Shown here one piece after another: positions 18,159 through 26,800 of a DNA stretch of 35,009 nucleotides. This stretch comes from Nitrospira sp. Lineage in GTDB: Bacteria; Nitrospirota; Nitrospiria; Nitrospirales; Nitrospiraceae. Every line of letters begins with the position of its first letter. Positions within the stretch are counted from its first letter, which is position 1. The notes below the pieces were generated by a model that saw nothing but the letters and a program-made list of their open reading frames with translations, made no database searches and was not told the origin of the DNA. The DNA lies in contig JAOUHD010000013.1 of assembly GCA_029865345.1 (NCBI GenBank), positions 1-35,009 on the forward strand, read 5' to 3'. A program made the position numbers and the translations under genes.

Positions 18159-19538
18159 CTATGACTTTCCTTCTTGAGCTGTTGCGGGGCTTGATTCTGG
18201 GGGCTTCGGGGGTAAAGGAATAAGAATGCCGATGGTCCGATTGTCTTGGGTCAGATACTGTTTAGCGACGCGTTGGATATCTTTCGCCGTGACTGCGCGG
18301 ATCCGTTCTATGTATTGATCGAGTCGTCGCCAGCCGGCACCGACCGATTCCAATTGTCCCAACAGCATGGCATGACGAAAATTCGAATCCTGCTCAAAGA
18401 CGCGTGAGGCTTCTACCTGATTCTTGGCCCGCTGAAGCTCCTGCTCGGACGGCGGCTCATTCTGAAGCCGGTGAATCTCGCGGTGTAGAGCCTCCTCGAC
18501 CGCTTCTACCTTCGCGGTGGGATTGACCAGTGAGTAGAAATAAAAGAGACCGGGATCCGTCTGGATCAGACTGTACTCTGCCCCCACCGACAAAGAATTC
18601 TTCTGCTCATAGACCAAGTTTTGGTAGAGCCGAGAACTTTTCCCGTGCGAGAGGACCGATTCGAGGATGTCGAGCGCATAGGAGTCCTCGCTCGAATAGT
18701 TGGGTACGCGAAACCCCATCATGACAAACGGCACTTGTGCCTCGCGTTTCAAAAGAAAACGGCGTTCACCTCGCTGTTCCGGTTCCGGCGCCAGGGTTTG
18801 TTTTGGGGAGGGACCTCTGGGAATCGGTTCAAACAGACGCTTGATCGTCGGCAGGAGAACGTCGGACTTGATATCGCCCACAACCACGAGGGTTGCATTG
18901 TTGGGAGAATAAAACGTGTCGTAGTGGCGTTGCAAGTCTTCGAGAGACATCGCATCGAGATCCGCAAACCATCCGATGACCGGCCAATGGTAGGGATGGC
19001 TGAGAAAGGCTTGGGCAAACAGCGCTTCAACCAGCGCACCCTGCGGGTCATCTTCGGATCTGAGGCGGCGTTCTTCTTTCACGACGTCGCGCTCGGTCTG
19101 AAATTCGCTGTGATCGAGAAGGAGGCCCTGCATTCGATCGGCCTCCAGCTCAAGAGCCAGTCCGACACGATCCGCTGCCACGTTCTCAAAATAGGCGGTA
19201 AAGTCTTGTCCGGTAAACGCGTTGTCGATGCCGCCGTTCTTTCTCACGATTTTAGAAAATGAACCTTTCGGATACCGTGCCGTGCCCTTGAACATCATGT
19301 GCTCAAGCATGTGTGAGAGTCCGGCCCTCCCCATCACCTCGTTTCGAGAACCGACTTTGTACCACACCTGCACTGTGGCTACCGGAGCCTTGGGAACTTC
19401 AACCAGCAGCACTTTCATGCCGTTCGAGAGGATGTATTCACTCGGTTCTGCTCCGAGCGAGACCGAGATCGAGCCGAAGACAAGCAGCGCCGTTAAGAGG
19501 TGGATGCGCCAATGATAGTGGATAGTCTGCATGATCAT
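18159..19538 (-). CDS. M16-family zinc peptidase with HxxEH motif
   Basis: AGLSHMLEHMMFKGT contains HxxEH; downstream E in LALELEADRM; directly upstream of the second M16 gene. Confidence 0.94.
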   Translation of the reverse strand: MIMQTIHYHWRIHLLTALLVFGSISVSLGAEPSEYILSNGMKVLLVEVPKAPVATVQVWYKVGSRNEVMGRAGLSHMLEHMMFKGTARYPKGSFSKIVRKNGGIDNAFTGQDFTAYFENVAADRVGLALELEADRMQGLLLDHSEFQTERDVVKEERRLRSEDDPQGALVEALFAQAFLSHPYHWPVIGWFADLDAMSLEDLQRHYDTFYSPNNATLVVVGDIKSDVLLPTIKRLFEPIPRGPSPKQTLAPEPEQRGERRFLLKREAQVPFVMMGFRVPNYSSEDSYALDILESVLSHGKSSRLYQNLVYEQKNSLSVGAEYSLIQTDPGLFYFYSLVNPTAKVEAVEEALHREIHRLQNEPPSEQELQRAKNQVEASRVFEQDSNFRHAMLLGQLESVGAGWRRLDQYIERIRAVTAKDIQRVAKQYLTQDNRTIGILIPLPPKPPESSPATAQEGKS

Positions 19539-19559
19539 GATGAGGTAGAAATTGCCATG

Positions 19560-20660
19560 CTAGCAACGAGTTTCAATAGGTGTCAAGGTAAGGGAGGGTC
19601 GGTTGCTGGGGAGCTCTCCAAGTTGTCCGCAGGCGCCGAGAACGTCCCGTCCTCGGCTCTTTCGAACAAATGCATCGAGGCCGGCATCGCGGAGGATGGA
19701 TTGAAAACGAAGAACCGCCTGTTCGGACGGGCGACGAAAAGGGCTGCCTGGAAATTCATTGAACGGAATCAAGTTGACCTTGCATCGCATGGCTCTGAGC
19801 AATTGAATCAGTCGGCGGGCATCAGCTGCATGATCGTTGACGTCGGCGAGCAGCACATATTCGAAGGTCAGCCGTTGGCGAGGGGCGAGCGGATAGCGGC
19901 GACAGGCAGCCAGGAGTGATTTCAGTGAAGCGATCTCGCTGGCGGCAGGCATCAGCGCTCGTCGCTGTTCTTCAGTGGTGGCATTGAGCGAGATGGCGAG
20001 GTTCACGCCGAGCGCTGCGACCTCCGGAAGGCGAGATGCCAACCCCGCTGTGGACACCGTCAGGCGTCTACGCGACCACCCAAGACCCCACGGTTTGTTG
20101 GTCAACGCAGTCACGGCCGCCTTAAGACTCTCCACATTGGCCAGAGGTTCTCCCATTCCCATGAACACGAGATTTGTAATGTGTTCATCGGAGCTTAGCA
20201 GGTCTTGCGCGGTCAGGATCTGATCGATGATTTCATGAAGCTTGAGGTTGCGTTTCAGTCCCATTCTCCCAGTCAGGCAGAATCCACAATCCAACATGCA
20301 CCCGACCTGAGTTGACACGCAGAGCGTCAGCCGATCCTCATCCGGAATCAGGACGGCCTCGATCGTCAGGCCATCGTCGAGCATCAAGAGCAATTTGCGG
20401 GTTCCGTCCTGGGAGGATAAGATCGTGGTCTGTGCCGAGCGCCCGACCTTAGTGGATGGAGAGAGCGCCATGCGATCATGCATGGGGAGATCTGTCATGT
20501 CGGTGAGCGCCCGCGCGCGCCGTTGATAGAGCCATCGCAAGATTTGCTGTGCGCGATAGTCCGGCCAGTCTTGCGCGCGGACAAACCTGACCATCTGGGG
20601 TTCGGTGAGACCCAAGAGCGTTGTCACGGTACCGGAAGCGATTATCGGGGAGTCGGCCAT
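19560..20660 (-). CDS. rlmN: dual-specificity rRNA/tRNA adenine-C2 methyltransferase RlmN
   Basis: Radical SAM CxxxCxxC (CMLDCGFCLTG), NLVFMGMGEPLAN, VSTAGLA, NLAISLNA, FEYVLLADVND, NLIPFNEFPGSPFRRP. Confidence 0.96.
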   Translation of the reverse strand: MADSPIIASGTVTTLLGLTEPQMVRFVRAQDWPDYRAQQILRWLYQRRARALTDMTDLPMHDRMALSPSTKVGRSAQTTILSSQDGTRKLLLMLDDGLTIEAVLIPDEDRLTLCVSTQVGCMLDCGFCLTGRMGLKRNLKLHEIIDQILTAQDLLSSDEHITNLVFMGMGEPLANVESLKAAVTALTNKPWGLGWSRRRLTVSTAGLASRLPEVAALGVNLAISLNATTEEQRRALMPAASEIASLKSLLAACRRYPLAPRQRLTFEYVLLADVNDHAADARRLIQLLRAMRCKVNLIPFNEFPGSPFRRPSEQAVLRFQSILRDAGLDAFVRKSRGRDVLGACGQLGELPSNRPSLTLTPIETRC

Positions 20661-20740
20661 ATCATCCTCAACGCTAGGAGCCTACCATAGCGGAAGTCAT
20701 GCCGCATACGGCCATGCCCATCATTGGGTCCGGAAACTTC

Positions 20741-20768
20741 TTTCATTGCCGACAGCTCTGTATATAAT
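20741..20768 (+). promoter_or_regulatory. candidate sigma70-type promoter for the lytic transglycosylase
   Basis: TTTCAT, then 16 nt, then TATAAT in CTTTCATTGCCGACAGCTCTGTATATAATG; the -10 overlaps the first possible ATG (20767). Confidence 0.35.
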
Positions 20769-20796
20769 GAACTCGGATGAGTGTCATCAGGTCATC

Positions 20797-23103
20797 ATGA
20801 TGAAGATTTCTACCAAGTATCGTTCTATCCATGGCTGCGGTCCGGTGGTCGCGTCCATCCTGATGCTCGCCCTCGGAGGGGTTTTCTCATACGACGGGTA
20901 TGCGGCACAGGTTGAGGCCTCCGAACAATCGGCGGTCACTGGCTGTACGACAGCGGAGGAGTGTTTTGTGGCGGCGGCCTGGCCGAAAGAGCGACTCGGT
21001 CAGGCGTTGACGAAAGATCAAGTGGTGGCGCTCAAGCTGGAACGTCTCCGAAAGGTGATGGAAGGATTTCCCGGGACGCAGTGGGCCAAGCGTGCCGGGT
21101 TGCTGTCCGGTGTGATATTGATCGATCGAAATCCCGCTGCCAGTCTGCCATACCTTCGGGCAGCCCAGCGGGATTTTCTCGTGCTCGACGATTACATTCG
21201 ATTCTGGATCGGAGAGGCCTTGCTGCGTCTTGGGGAGGCGAAGGAGGCGGCCAGTATGTTTGAGGGGGTGCCACAAGCGGTCCCCGATTCTAATCTTCTC
21301 AATCAGGTCGCACTCCGTGCCGGGGAAGCGTGGTATCAGGCGTCCAGCTGTCCCGAGGCCGTGTCTTGGTTCGCTAAGGCCCTCAATGTCAATGACAAGG
21401 ACCCTCAGGTCGCTCAGGCTTGGTTACGGTCGGCGTCTTGTTCGCTCCGAGAGAATAAATTGGCGGAAGGACAAGAAACGCTGAAACAGCTGTGGATGAA
21501 GTTTCCGCACACGAAAGAGGCCAAGGAAGCCGAGACTTTGCTTGGGGGCAATATTGGCGGGGTACCGTGGACTGCGGCGCCCGACACATATTATGAGCGC
21601 GCTCAGGCTTTTCTAGGGCAGTCGCTCCACGCAGAGGCCATCGAGGAGCTGAAAAAGTTCCTGGCGCGAGATCCGACCTCCTCTCACCGTGGGGAGGCCA
21701 GGCTGAAATTGGGCATCGCCCAAGTTCGTTTAAAGCTGTACGACCAGGCACGCGAGACCTTTCATGCGTTGACGGCTGAGCGAGAGCCTCGCGCGGATGA
21801 GGCCACTGTCTGGCTGGCGAGGGTCTATCTCAGGCAGGGACTTGGGGGGAAACTCTTGGATCTTTGCCGGACACTCCCGAAGCGAACGGTCACTCCAGAG
21901 CAGAAAGGGCAGATCAATCTATTTGCCGGGATCTGGCTGGAAGATGAGGCACGGTTCGATGAGGCAATCGCGAGGTATCGGCAGGTGGCCAAGTTGGGAG
22001 AACCGGCTTCTCAACGAACTGAAGCACAATGGCGGGAAGGGTGGGTGCTTTACCGAACGGCTCGTTATCAGGAGGCGATCAGCGTGTGGCAGCAGATCGT
22101 CGATCAGAAGGATAGCGATCTAGAGCCACAAGCCCTCTATTGGATTGCACGTTCCTACGGGCATGTGGAAAGTGTGAAGTCAAAGGAGATATTTGCGCTG
22201 CTCTGTCAGCGGTTTCCGCACACCTACTACTGCCAGGTGGCGCACGAACAGAGTGACCTGTCGGTTCCAGGGCAGACGAAACAGGAAGGCTCAGTCGTCG
22301 CGGTCTCGTCCACTCCATCTGCTGCTGAAGTCACGCAGGCTCCGGTCCAGGACAGTCAAGCCAGTAGCCGGATGCAGATTGAGCTCCACCCGGCGTACCG
22401 GCGGGCGGTAGAACTCAGAACGCTCGGTCTTGAGCATGATGCCGCGAGAGAGCTCAGCGCGTTGACGGATCGATATAGCCGTGACTCCGAGGTGTTGGCG
22501 GCATTATCCATCATGTTGAATGAGGTCGGCGCCTACCATCATGCCTTGCGTCTGGTGCGGTCTCGATTCCGTGAAAAGTTAGAGCGAACCGGTGGAGTGG
22601 TCGCAGATGGATTGTGGAGCGTGGCCTATCCCACGGGATTGATTCCTACGATCAAAATGTCGGGAGCGAACGGGGTTGATCCGTTTCTTGTTGCGGCCAT
22701 CATTCGGGAAGAAAGTCAATATGATCGGAGAGCCGTCTCTCGCGTCGGAGCGATCGGATTGATGCAGGTCATGCCTGCCACCGCCAATGCCGTGGCTCAA
22801 CAGCACCGTCTTCCAAGCCTCTCCCGAGAAGATTTGTTTGATCAAGAGACAAATATCCGGATCGGGGCTCGGTATGTCGAGCAACTGTTTACGCAGTTTT
22901 CCGGCAATGTCGTGCAGACGATCGCTGCATACAATGCCGGCCCGATCGTGGTGGGAACTTGGGCGGCAACCTATCGGGGGCGGAGTGAGGATGAATTTGT
23001 CGAGCTGATCCATTATCAGGAGACCAGGCAATACGTCAAACGGGTGTTGCGGAGCTATAAGGAATATCTGCGTCTGGCTGGGATCCAAAAAGCCGTTTCT
23101 TGA
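20797..23103 (+). CDS. Slt70-like lytic murein transglycosylase with TPR-rich N-terminal region
   Basis: VDPFLVAAIIREESQYDRRAVSRVGAIGLMQVMPATA...NIRIGARYVEQLFTQFSGNVVQTIAAYNAGP; alpha-helical repeats upstream. Start chosen after the candidate -10; 20767 and 20800 are alternatives. Confidence 0.92.
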   Translation: MMKISTKYRSIHGCGPVVASILMLALGGVFSYDGYAAQVEASEQSAVTGCTTAEECFVAAAWPKERLGQALTKDQVVALKLERLRKVMEGFPGTQWAKRAGLLSGVILIDRNPAASLPYLRAAQRDFLVLDDYIRFWIGEALLRLGEAKEAASMFEGVPQAVPDSNLLNQVALRAGEAWYQASSCPEAVSWFAKALNVNDKDPQVAQAWLRSASCSLRENKLAEGQETLKQLWMKFPHTKEAKEAETLLGGNIGGVPWTAAPDTYYERAQAFLGQSLHAEAIEELKKFLARDPTSSHRGEARLKLGIAQVRLKLYDQARETFHALTAEREPRADEATVWLARVYLRQGLGGKLLDLCRTLPKRTVTPEQKGQINLFAGIWLEDEARFDEAIARYRQVAKLGEPASQRTEAQWREGWVLYRTARYQEAISVWQQIVDQKDSDLEPQALYWIARSYGHVESVKSKEIFALLCQRFPHTYYCQVAHEQSDLSVPGQTKQEGSVVAVSSTPSAAEVTQAPVQDSQASSRMQIELHPAYRRAVELRTLGLEHDAARELSALTDRYSRDSEVLAALSIMLNEVGAYHHALRLVRSRFREKLERTGGVVADGLWSVAYPTGLIPTIKMSGANGVDPFLVAAIIREESQYDRRAVSRVGAIGLMQVMPATANAVAQQHRLPSLSREDLFDQETNIRIGARYVEQLFTQFSGNVVQTIAAYNAGPIVVGTWAATYRGRSEDEFVELIHYQETRQYVKRVLRSYKEYLRLAGIQKAVS

Positions 23104-23169
23104 CAAGATCTTGTGAAGTTTTTATAGTGCGCCACAATCCGTAGGGGCAATAACGAAGAGGGGCTGATT

Positions 23170-23424
23170 ATGTCGTTGGATCGACTTGATGCATTGGAAA
23201 CCAGAATTCGTGACCTGGTGAAGCTTGTCCAAGAATATAAGCGAAAGAATGCGCTCTTAGAGGAAGAGCTCAAGGCGGCTCGCCAGCGGTTGACTTCGCA
23301 GGATGATACGAATCGCCAATGGGAAAAGGAACGGCTAGATATCAAGGCGCGGATCGAAAAAGTCATGAATGAGATGGAGTTGCTTGAAGGTGTCGAAGAT
23401 CCTAAGGAGGTGGCCATTGACTAA
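23170..23424 (+). CDS. ZapB-like coiled-coil cell division protein
   Basis: 84-aa coiled coil (LVKLVQEYKRKNALLEEELKAARQRLTSQDD) directly upstream of zapA. Confidence 0.7.
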   Translation: MSLDRLDALETRIRDLVKLVQEYKRKNALLEEELKAARQRLTSQDDTNRQWEKERLDIKARIEKVMNEMELLEGVEDPKEVAID

Positions 23425-23713
23425 GACCATTGATGTTGAAATTTATGGTCAACGGTACGCGATCACGGGAGATGGCGATGATGCCTATGTCCGGCGGCTG
23501 GCCAATTTTGTCGACGATCATATGAAACATCTGGCGGAAGGGATGAAGACGACGACCCCATCGAAGTTAGCGGTGCTGACGGCGATCAACCTGGCTCATC
23601 AGCTGTTTGAGTCCGAGAAAAAGCGGGTCCAAGGGGAAGCTGATGTCGAACGGCGGATGGTGACGTTGATGGAATCGATCGATGAGCAGATGCCGACATC
23701 GCTCTTTCGATAG
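23417..23713 (+). CDS. zapA: cell division protein ZapA
   Basis: TKTIDVEIYGQRYAITGDGDDAYVRRLANFVDDHMKHLAEG... LAVLTAINLAHQLFESEKK; TTG start at 23417 with AAGGAGG upstream. Confidence 0.88.
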   Translation: MTKTIDVEIYGQRYAITGDGDDAYVRRLANFVDDHMKHLAEGMKTTTPSKLAVLTAINLAHQLFESEKKRVQGEADVERRMVTLMESIDEQMPTSLFR

Positions 23714-23879
23714 CGGAGATTCGCCTTGCTTTCAAAGAGTCCCTTTGTTAACGTATAGATAGGTGAGTGTGCGGATGAGTAGGGAAGAGTGATATCGCCG
23801 ATTGTTGATCGCCTGGAAACGAGTGCTAAGAAAACCACAAGAGAACGTTTATTTGATGGGATACGAAGTGTTCATTCGG

Positions 23880-24140
23880 TGGATGCTCATGGTATGGGTC
23901 GTGCGCGGGCGGCGTCACGTGGGCGCCCAGCGGCCAGTTTCTGAAATTGAAGCGATCCGGCGAATACCTGCCGGATGGAACGAGTATCTACCCTCCATGC
24001 CTGTTTCGATCGCTAACTCTTTCCAATGGCTGATGTCTGGAAATAGACGCCTGAGGAAGGGCAGAGAGAGAAACTTCCCGAGTATGGCATCGTATCCTGA
24101 CAATCTCTTGCGGTTCCAGGCGGGACGACTCGCGGTCTCC
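23880..24140 (+). ncRNA. ssrS: candidate 6S RNA (boundaries approximate)
   Basis: Downstream of zapA; rod-like nested complementarity GGCGTC(23911)/GACGCC(24046), CCAG(23934)/CTGG(24037), AGCGAT(23951)/ATCGCT(24009), inner hairpin ATCCGGC/GCCGGAT; AGCGGCCAGTTTCTGA resembles E. coli 6S AGCGGGCCAGTCCCCTGA (from memory). Confidence 0.35.
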
Positions 24141-24228
24141 TAAGACTCTTCCATCTCTTCACCTTACATCGTGTTCGCGTTCATTCCGCTCAGTCTGAGG
24201 CGGGGGCTCCGCATCAGGTTGAGCCTAA

Positions 24229-25836
24229 TTGGATCTGATTGTTTTCAAGAAGGGGGTGACTCCCATTTCTACATCAACTGTCGTGTACATAATCCTTTCA
24301 GTGATCTTCGGGGCTGTGGTTGGTGCTGGACTATTTGATTTCCTGCGACGGCGGATGACGGGCGCCAAGCAGGCTGAGGCAGAAGACTTGGCTAAGCAGG
24401 TTGTGCAGAACGCACAACGAGAGGCCGAGAATGTTGTCAAAGAAGCCAGGTTTGAAGCCAAGGATCTGGTCTTCAAGGCAAAGTCCGAATTCGAGCAAGA
24501 GCAGAAAACCAAACTTGCTGAACTCTCGACGGTGGAGAAGCGTCTGATCCAACGAGAGGGAGGACTTGACGGAAAAGTTGCCGCCTTGGAAAAGAGAGAA
24601 ACCGAGTCACGCAAGCGCGAGGCAGATTTTGCGAAAAGAGAAGAGGGGCTGGCGGTCAAAGAGTCTGCCTGCGCCAAGGTTGAACGCGAACATCGAGACG
24701 CGCTAGAACGAGTCGCCGGGATGACGGCCGATGAAGCCAAGAAACAATTGATCCTCGAAATGGAATCGCAAGCGAAGCTCGAGGCTGTAGGCCTTGCCAA
24801 GCGCACGATCGAAGAGGCTCGTGAGAACGCCGAGCGTGAGGCGCGGGAAATCATTACTAGCTCGATTCAACGCGTCGTTCGTGACTATGTCGCGGAATCC
24901 ACGATCTCGGTGGTTCCCATTGCAAACGATGCCATGAAAGGTCGAATCATCGGTCGGGAAGGGCGCAATATCCGTGCGCTTGAAGCGGCGACGGGCATTG
25001 ATCTGATCATCGACGAAACTCCTGAAGCCGTGATTATCTCTGGATTCGATCCGTTGCGGCGCGAAATTGCCAAAGTGTCGCTGGAGCGTCTGATGCACGA
25101 CGGGCGCATCCATCCCACGCGCATCGAGGAGATCGTCGAAAAGGTCAAGGTCGACATCGACAAGCTAATGTATGAAGAAGCAGAGAAAATTATTTTCGAA
25201 CTGGGGCTTTCGGACTTTCATCCTGAGTTGATCAAGGTCTTGGGGCGTCTCAAGTATCGCACGAGCTACGGGCAAAATAACCTCTATCATGCCCGCGAGG
25301 CGTCGTACATTTGTGGCATCATGGCGTCGGAATTGGGTCTCGATGTCCGACTGGCTCGGCGCGGCGCCTTGCTGCATGATATCGGCAAGGCGGTCAGCCA
25401 TGAAGAAGAGGGACCGCATGCCATGCTTGGGGCCGAGATCGCGAAGAAGTACGGCGAATCTCCGAAGATCGTCAACGCGATCGCCGCGCATCACGAGCAG
25501 GTGGAGCCGATTTGTCCGGAGAGCGTGTTGGTGGCGGCGGCTGAGGCATTATCGGCGGCGCGTCCGGGTGCGCGGCGGGAAGCGCTGGAGTCTTACGTGA
25601 AGCGGTTGGAAAAGCTGGAATCGCTCGCGACCGGGCATAAGGGCGTGCAGAAAGCCTACGCGATCCAAGCGGGCCGTGAAATTCGCGTCATTGTGAGGCA
25701 AGAGGACATCACCGATGCCGAGTCGTTTGAACTGTCTCGTGAATTGGCGAAGAAGATCGAGCAGGAGTTGACCTATCCGGGACAGATCAAGGTCACTGTC
25801 ATTCGAGAAAGCCGCTACGTGGAATACGCCAAATGA
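24229..25836 (+). CDS. rny: ribonuclease Y
   Basis: N-terminal TM; coiled coil; KH (GRIIGREGRNIRALEAATGIDLIIDETPEAV); HD domain (LLHDIGKAVSHEEEGPHAMLGAEIAKKY); C-terminal PGQIKVTVIRESRYVEYAK. TTG start. Confidence 0.96.
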   Translation: MDLIVFKKGVTPISTSTVVYIILSVIFGAVVGAGLFDFLRRRMTGAKQAEAEDLAKQVVQNAQREAENVVKEARFEAKDLVFKAKSEFEQEQKTKLAELSTVEKRLIQREGGLDGKVAALEKRETESRKREADFAKREEGLAVKESACAKVEREHRDALERVAGMTADEAKKQLILEMESQAKLEAVGLAKRTIEEARENAEREAREIITSSIQRVVRDYVAESTISVVPIANDAMKGRIIGREGRNIRALEAATGIDLIIDETPEAVIISGFDPLRREIAKVSLERLMHDGRIHPTRIEEIVEKVKVDIDKLMYEEAEKIIFELGLSDFHPELIKVLGRLKYRTSYGQNNLYHAREASYICGIMASELGLDVRLARRGALLHDIGKAVSHEEEGPHAMLGAEIAKKYGESPKIVNAIAAHHEQVEPICPESVLVAAAEALSAARPGARREALESYVKRLEKLESLATGHKGVQKAYAIQAGREIRVIVRQEDITDAESFELSRELAKKIEQELTYPGQIKVTVIRESRYVEYAK

Positions 25837-26612
25837 AAGTCCTCTGTCTCGGAGACATCATGGGGGAGCCGGGTCGCCGGGCTGTCGCTCGGGCCGTGCC
25901 TCGGCTGGTCGCGCAGCATCATATCGATGCGGTCATCGCCAATGGAGAAAATCTGGCAGGAGGCTTCGGGGTGACGCCGGAGTTGGCCGAGGAATTGTTC
26001 GACACCGGCATCTCGGTGATCACCACAGGAAATCATGCCTGGGATAAGAAAGAGGCGCTCGATTACTTTGCTCGTGAGCCCCGCTTGTTGCGGCCGGCGA
26101 ATTATCCGGCGGGCGTCCCTGGAAATGGGAGTGTCGTCTTCGAGACCGCAGGCGGTGAGCGGCTGGCCATCTTACAGTTGATGGGCCGGGTGTATATGCC
26201 GACGATCGATTGCCCGTTTCAGACGGCTAAACGTGAGTTATCACGGTTGAAGCGCGAGACGTCCGCGATCATCGTTGAGATGCATGCGGAAGCCACGTCT
26301 GAAAAGATGGCTATGGGGCATTTTCTTGATGGAGAGGTGGTCGCTGTCGTTGGAACGCATACGCACGTGCAGACTGCCGATGAACAAATCCTGCCGAAGG
26401 GCACTGCGTACATCACGGATATCGGCATGACGGGACCGCTCCATTCGGTGATCGGAGTCAAGAAGGAATTGGCGATCGAAAAGTTTTTGACCGCGATGCC
26501 GAGGCGGTTTGAAGTCGCATCAGGACCGTCCGTATTTTGTGCGGTTCTGCTTGAGCTCGATCCCCGCCTGGGCAAGGTGATCACGTTTGAACGCATTCGC
26601 AGCATCGATTAG
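25833..26612 (+). CDS. TIGR00282-family (YmdB-like) metallophosphoesterase
   Basis: MKVLCLGDIMGEPGRRAV; VIANGENLAGGFG; TTGNHAWDKKE; VEMHAEATSEKMAMGHFLDG; VVGTHTHVQTADE; 4-bp overlap with rny. Confidence 0.94.
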   Translation: MKVLCLGDIMGEPGRRAVARAVPRLVAQHHIDAVIANGENLAGGFGVTPELAEELFDTGISVITTGNHAWDKKEALDYFAREPRLLRPANYPAGVPGNGSVVFETAGGERLAILQLMGRVYMPTIDCPFQTAKRELSRLKRETSAIIVEMHAEATSEKMAMGHFLDGEVVAVVGTHTHVQTADEQILPKGTAYITDIGMTGPLHSVIGVKKELAIEKFLTAMPRRFEVASGPSVFCAVLLELDPRLGKVITFERIRSID

Positions 26613-26737
26613 CAGGCTGTGAAAAAAGTCCGCCAGCGGCGTTCTCGCACCGCTCAAGGCCTCAACGTACCAACCGCGAACGCGTCGGTCTTTCGCTTGC
26701 TGCGGCCTTGCTGGACAGACTTTGTGAACAGCCTGCT
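26611..26737. repeat. 127-bp imperfect inverted-repeat intergenic element (MITE/REP-like)
   Basis: Ends AGCAGGCTGTGAAAAAAGTCCGCCAGC and ...GCTGGACAGACTTTGTGAACAGCCTGCT; outer 10 bp are a perfect inverted repeat, inner part imperfect. Confidence 0.75.
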
Positions 26738-26800
26738 GGCGAGCTTCAAAGGAGAGGACTCACGACTACGTACTCTCGCCCGCCCCTTTTCGCGTCCGAG

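Noticed and set aside
22393-23103. Considered whether the two SLT transglycosylases (10.7 kb and 20.8 kb) reflect a local duplication
   Set aside because: They share only the common SLT catalytic motifs; N-terminal architectures differ (DUF4124-like versus TPR-rich), so they are separate family members.
23802-24143. 113-aa ORF MLIAWKRVLRKPQENVYLMGYEVF... considered as a protein or a 5-formyl-THF cyclo-ligase remnant
   Set aside because: No cyclo-ligase motifs in any frame, no convincing SD, and the region is better explained by RNA-like nested complementarity.
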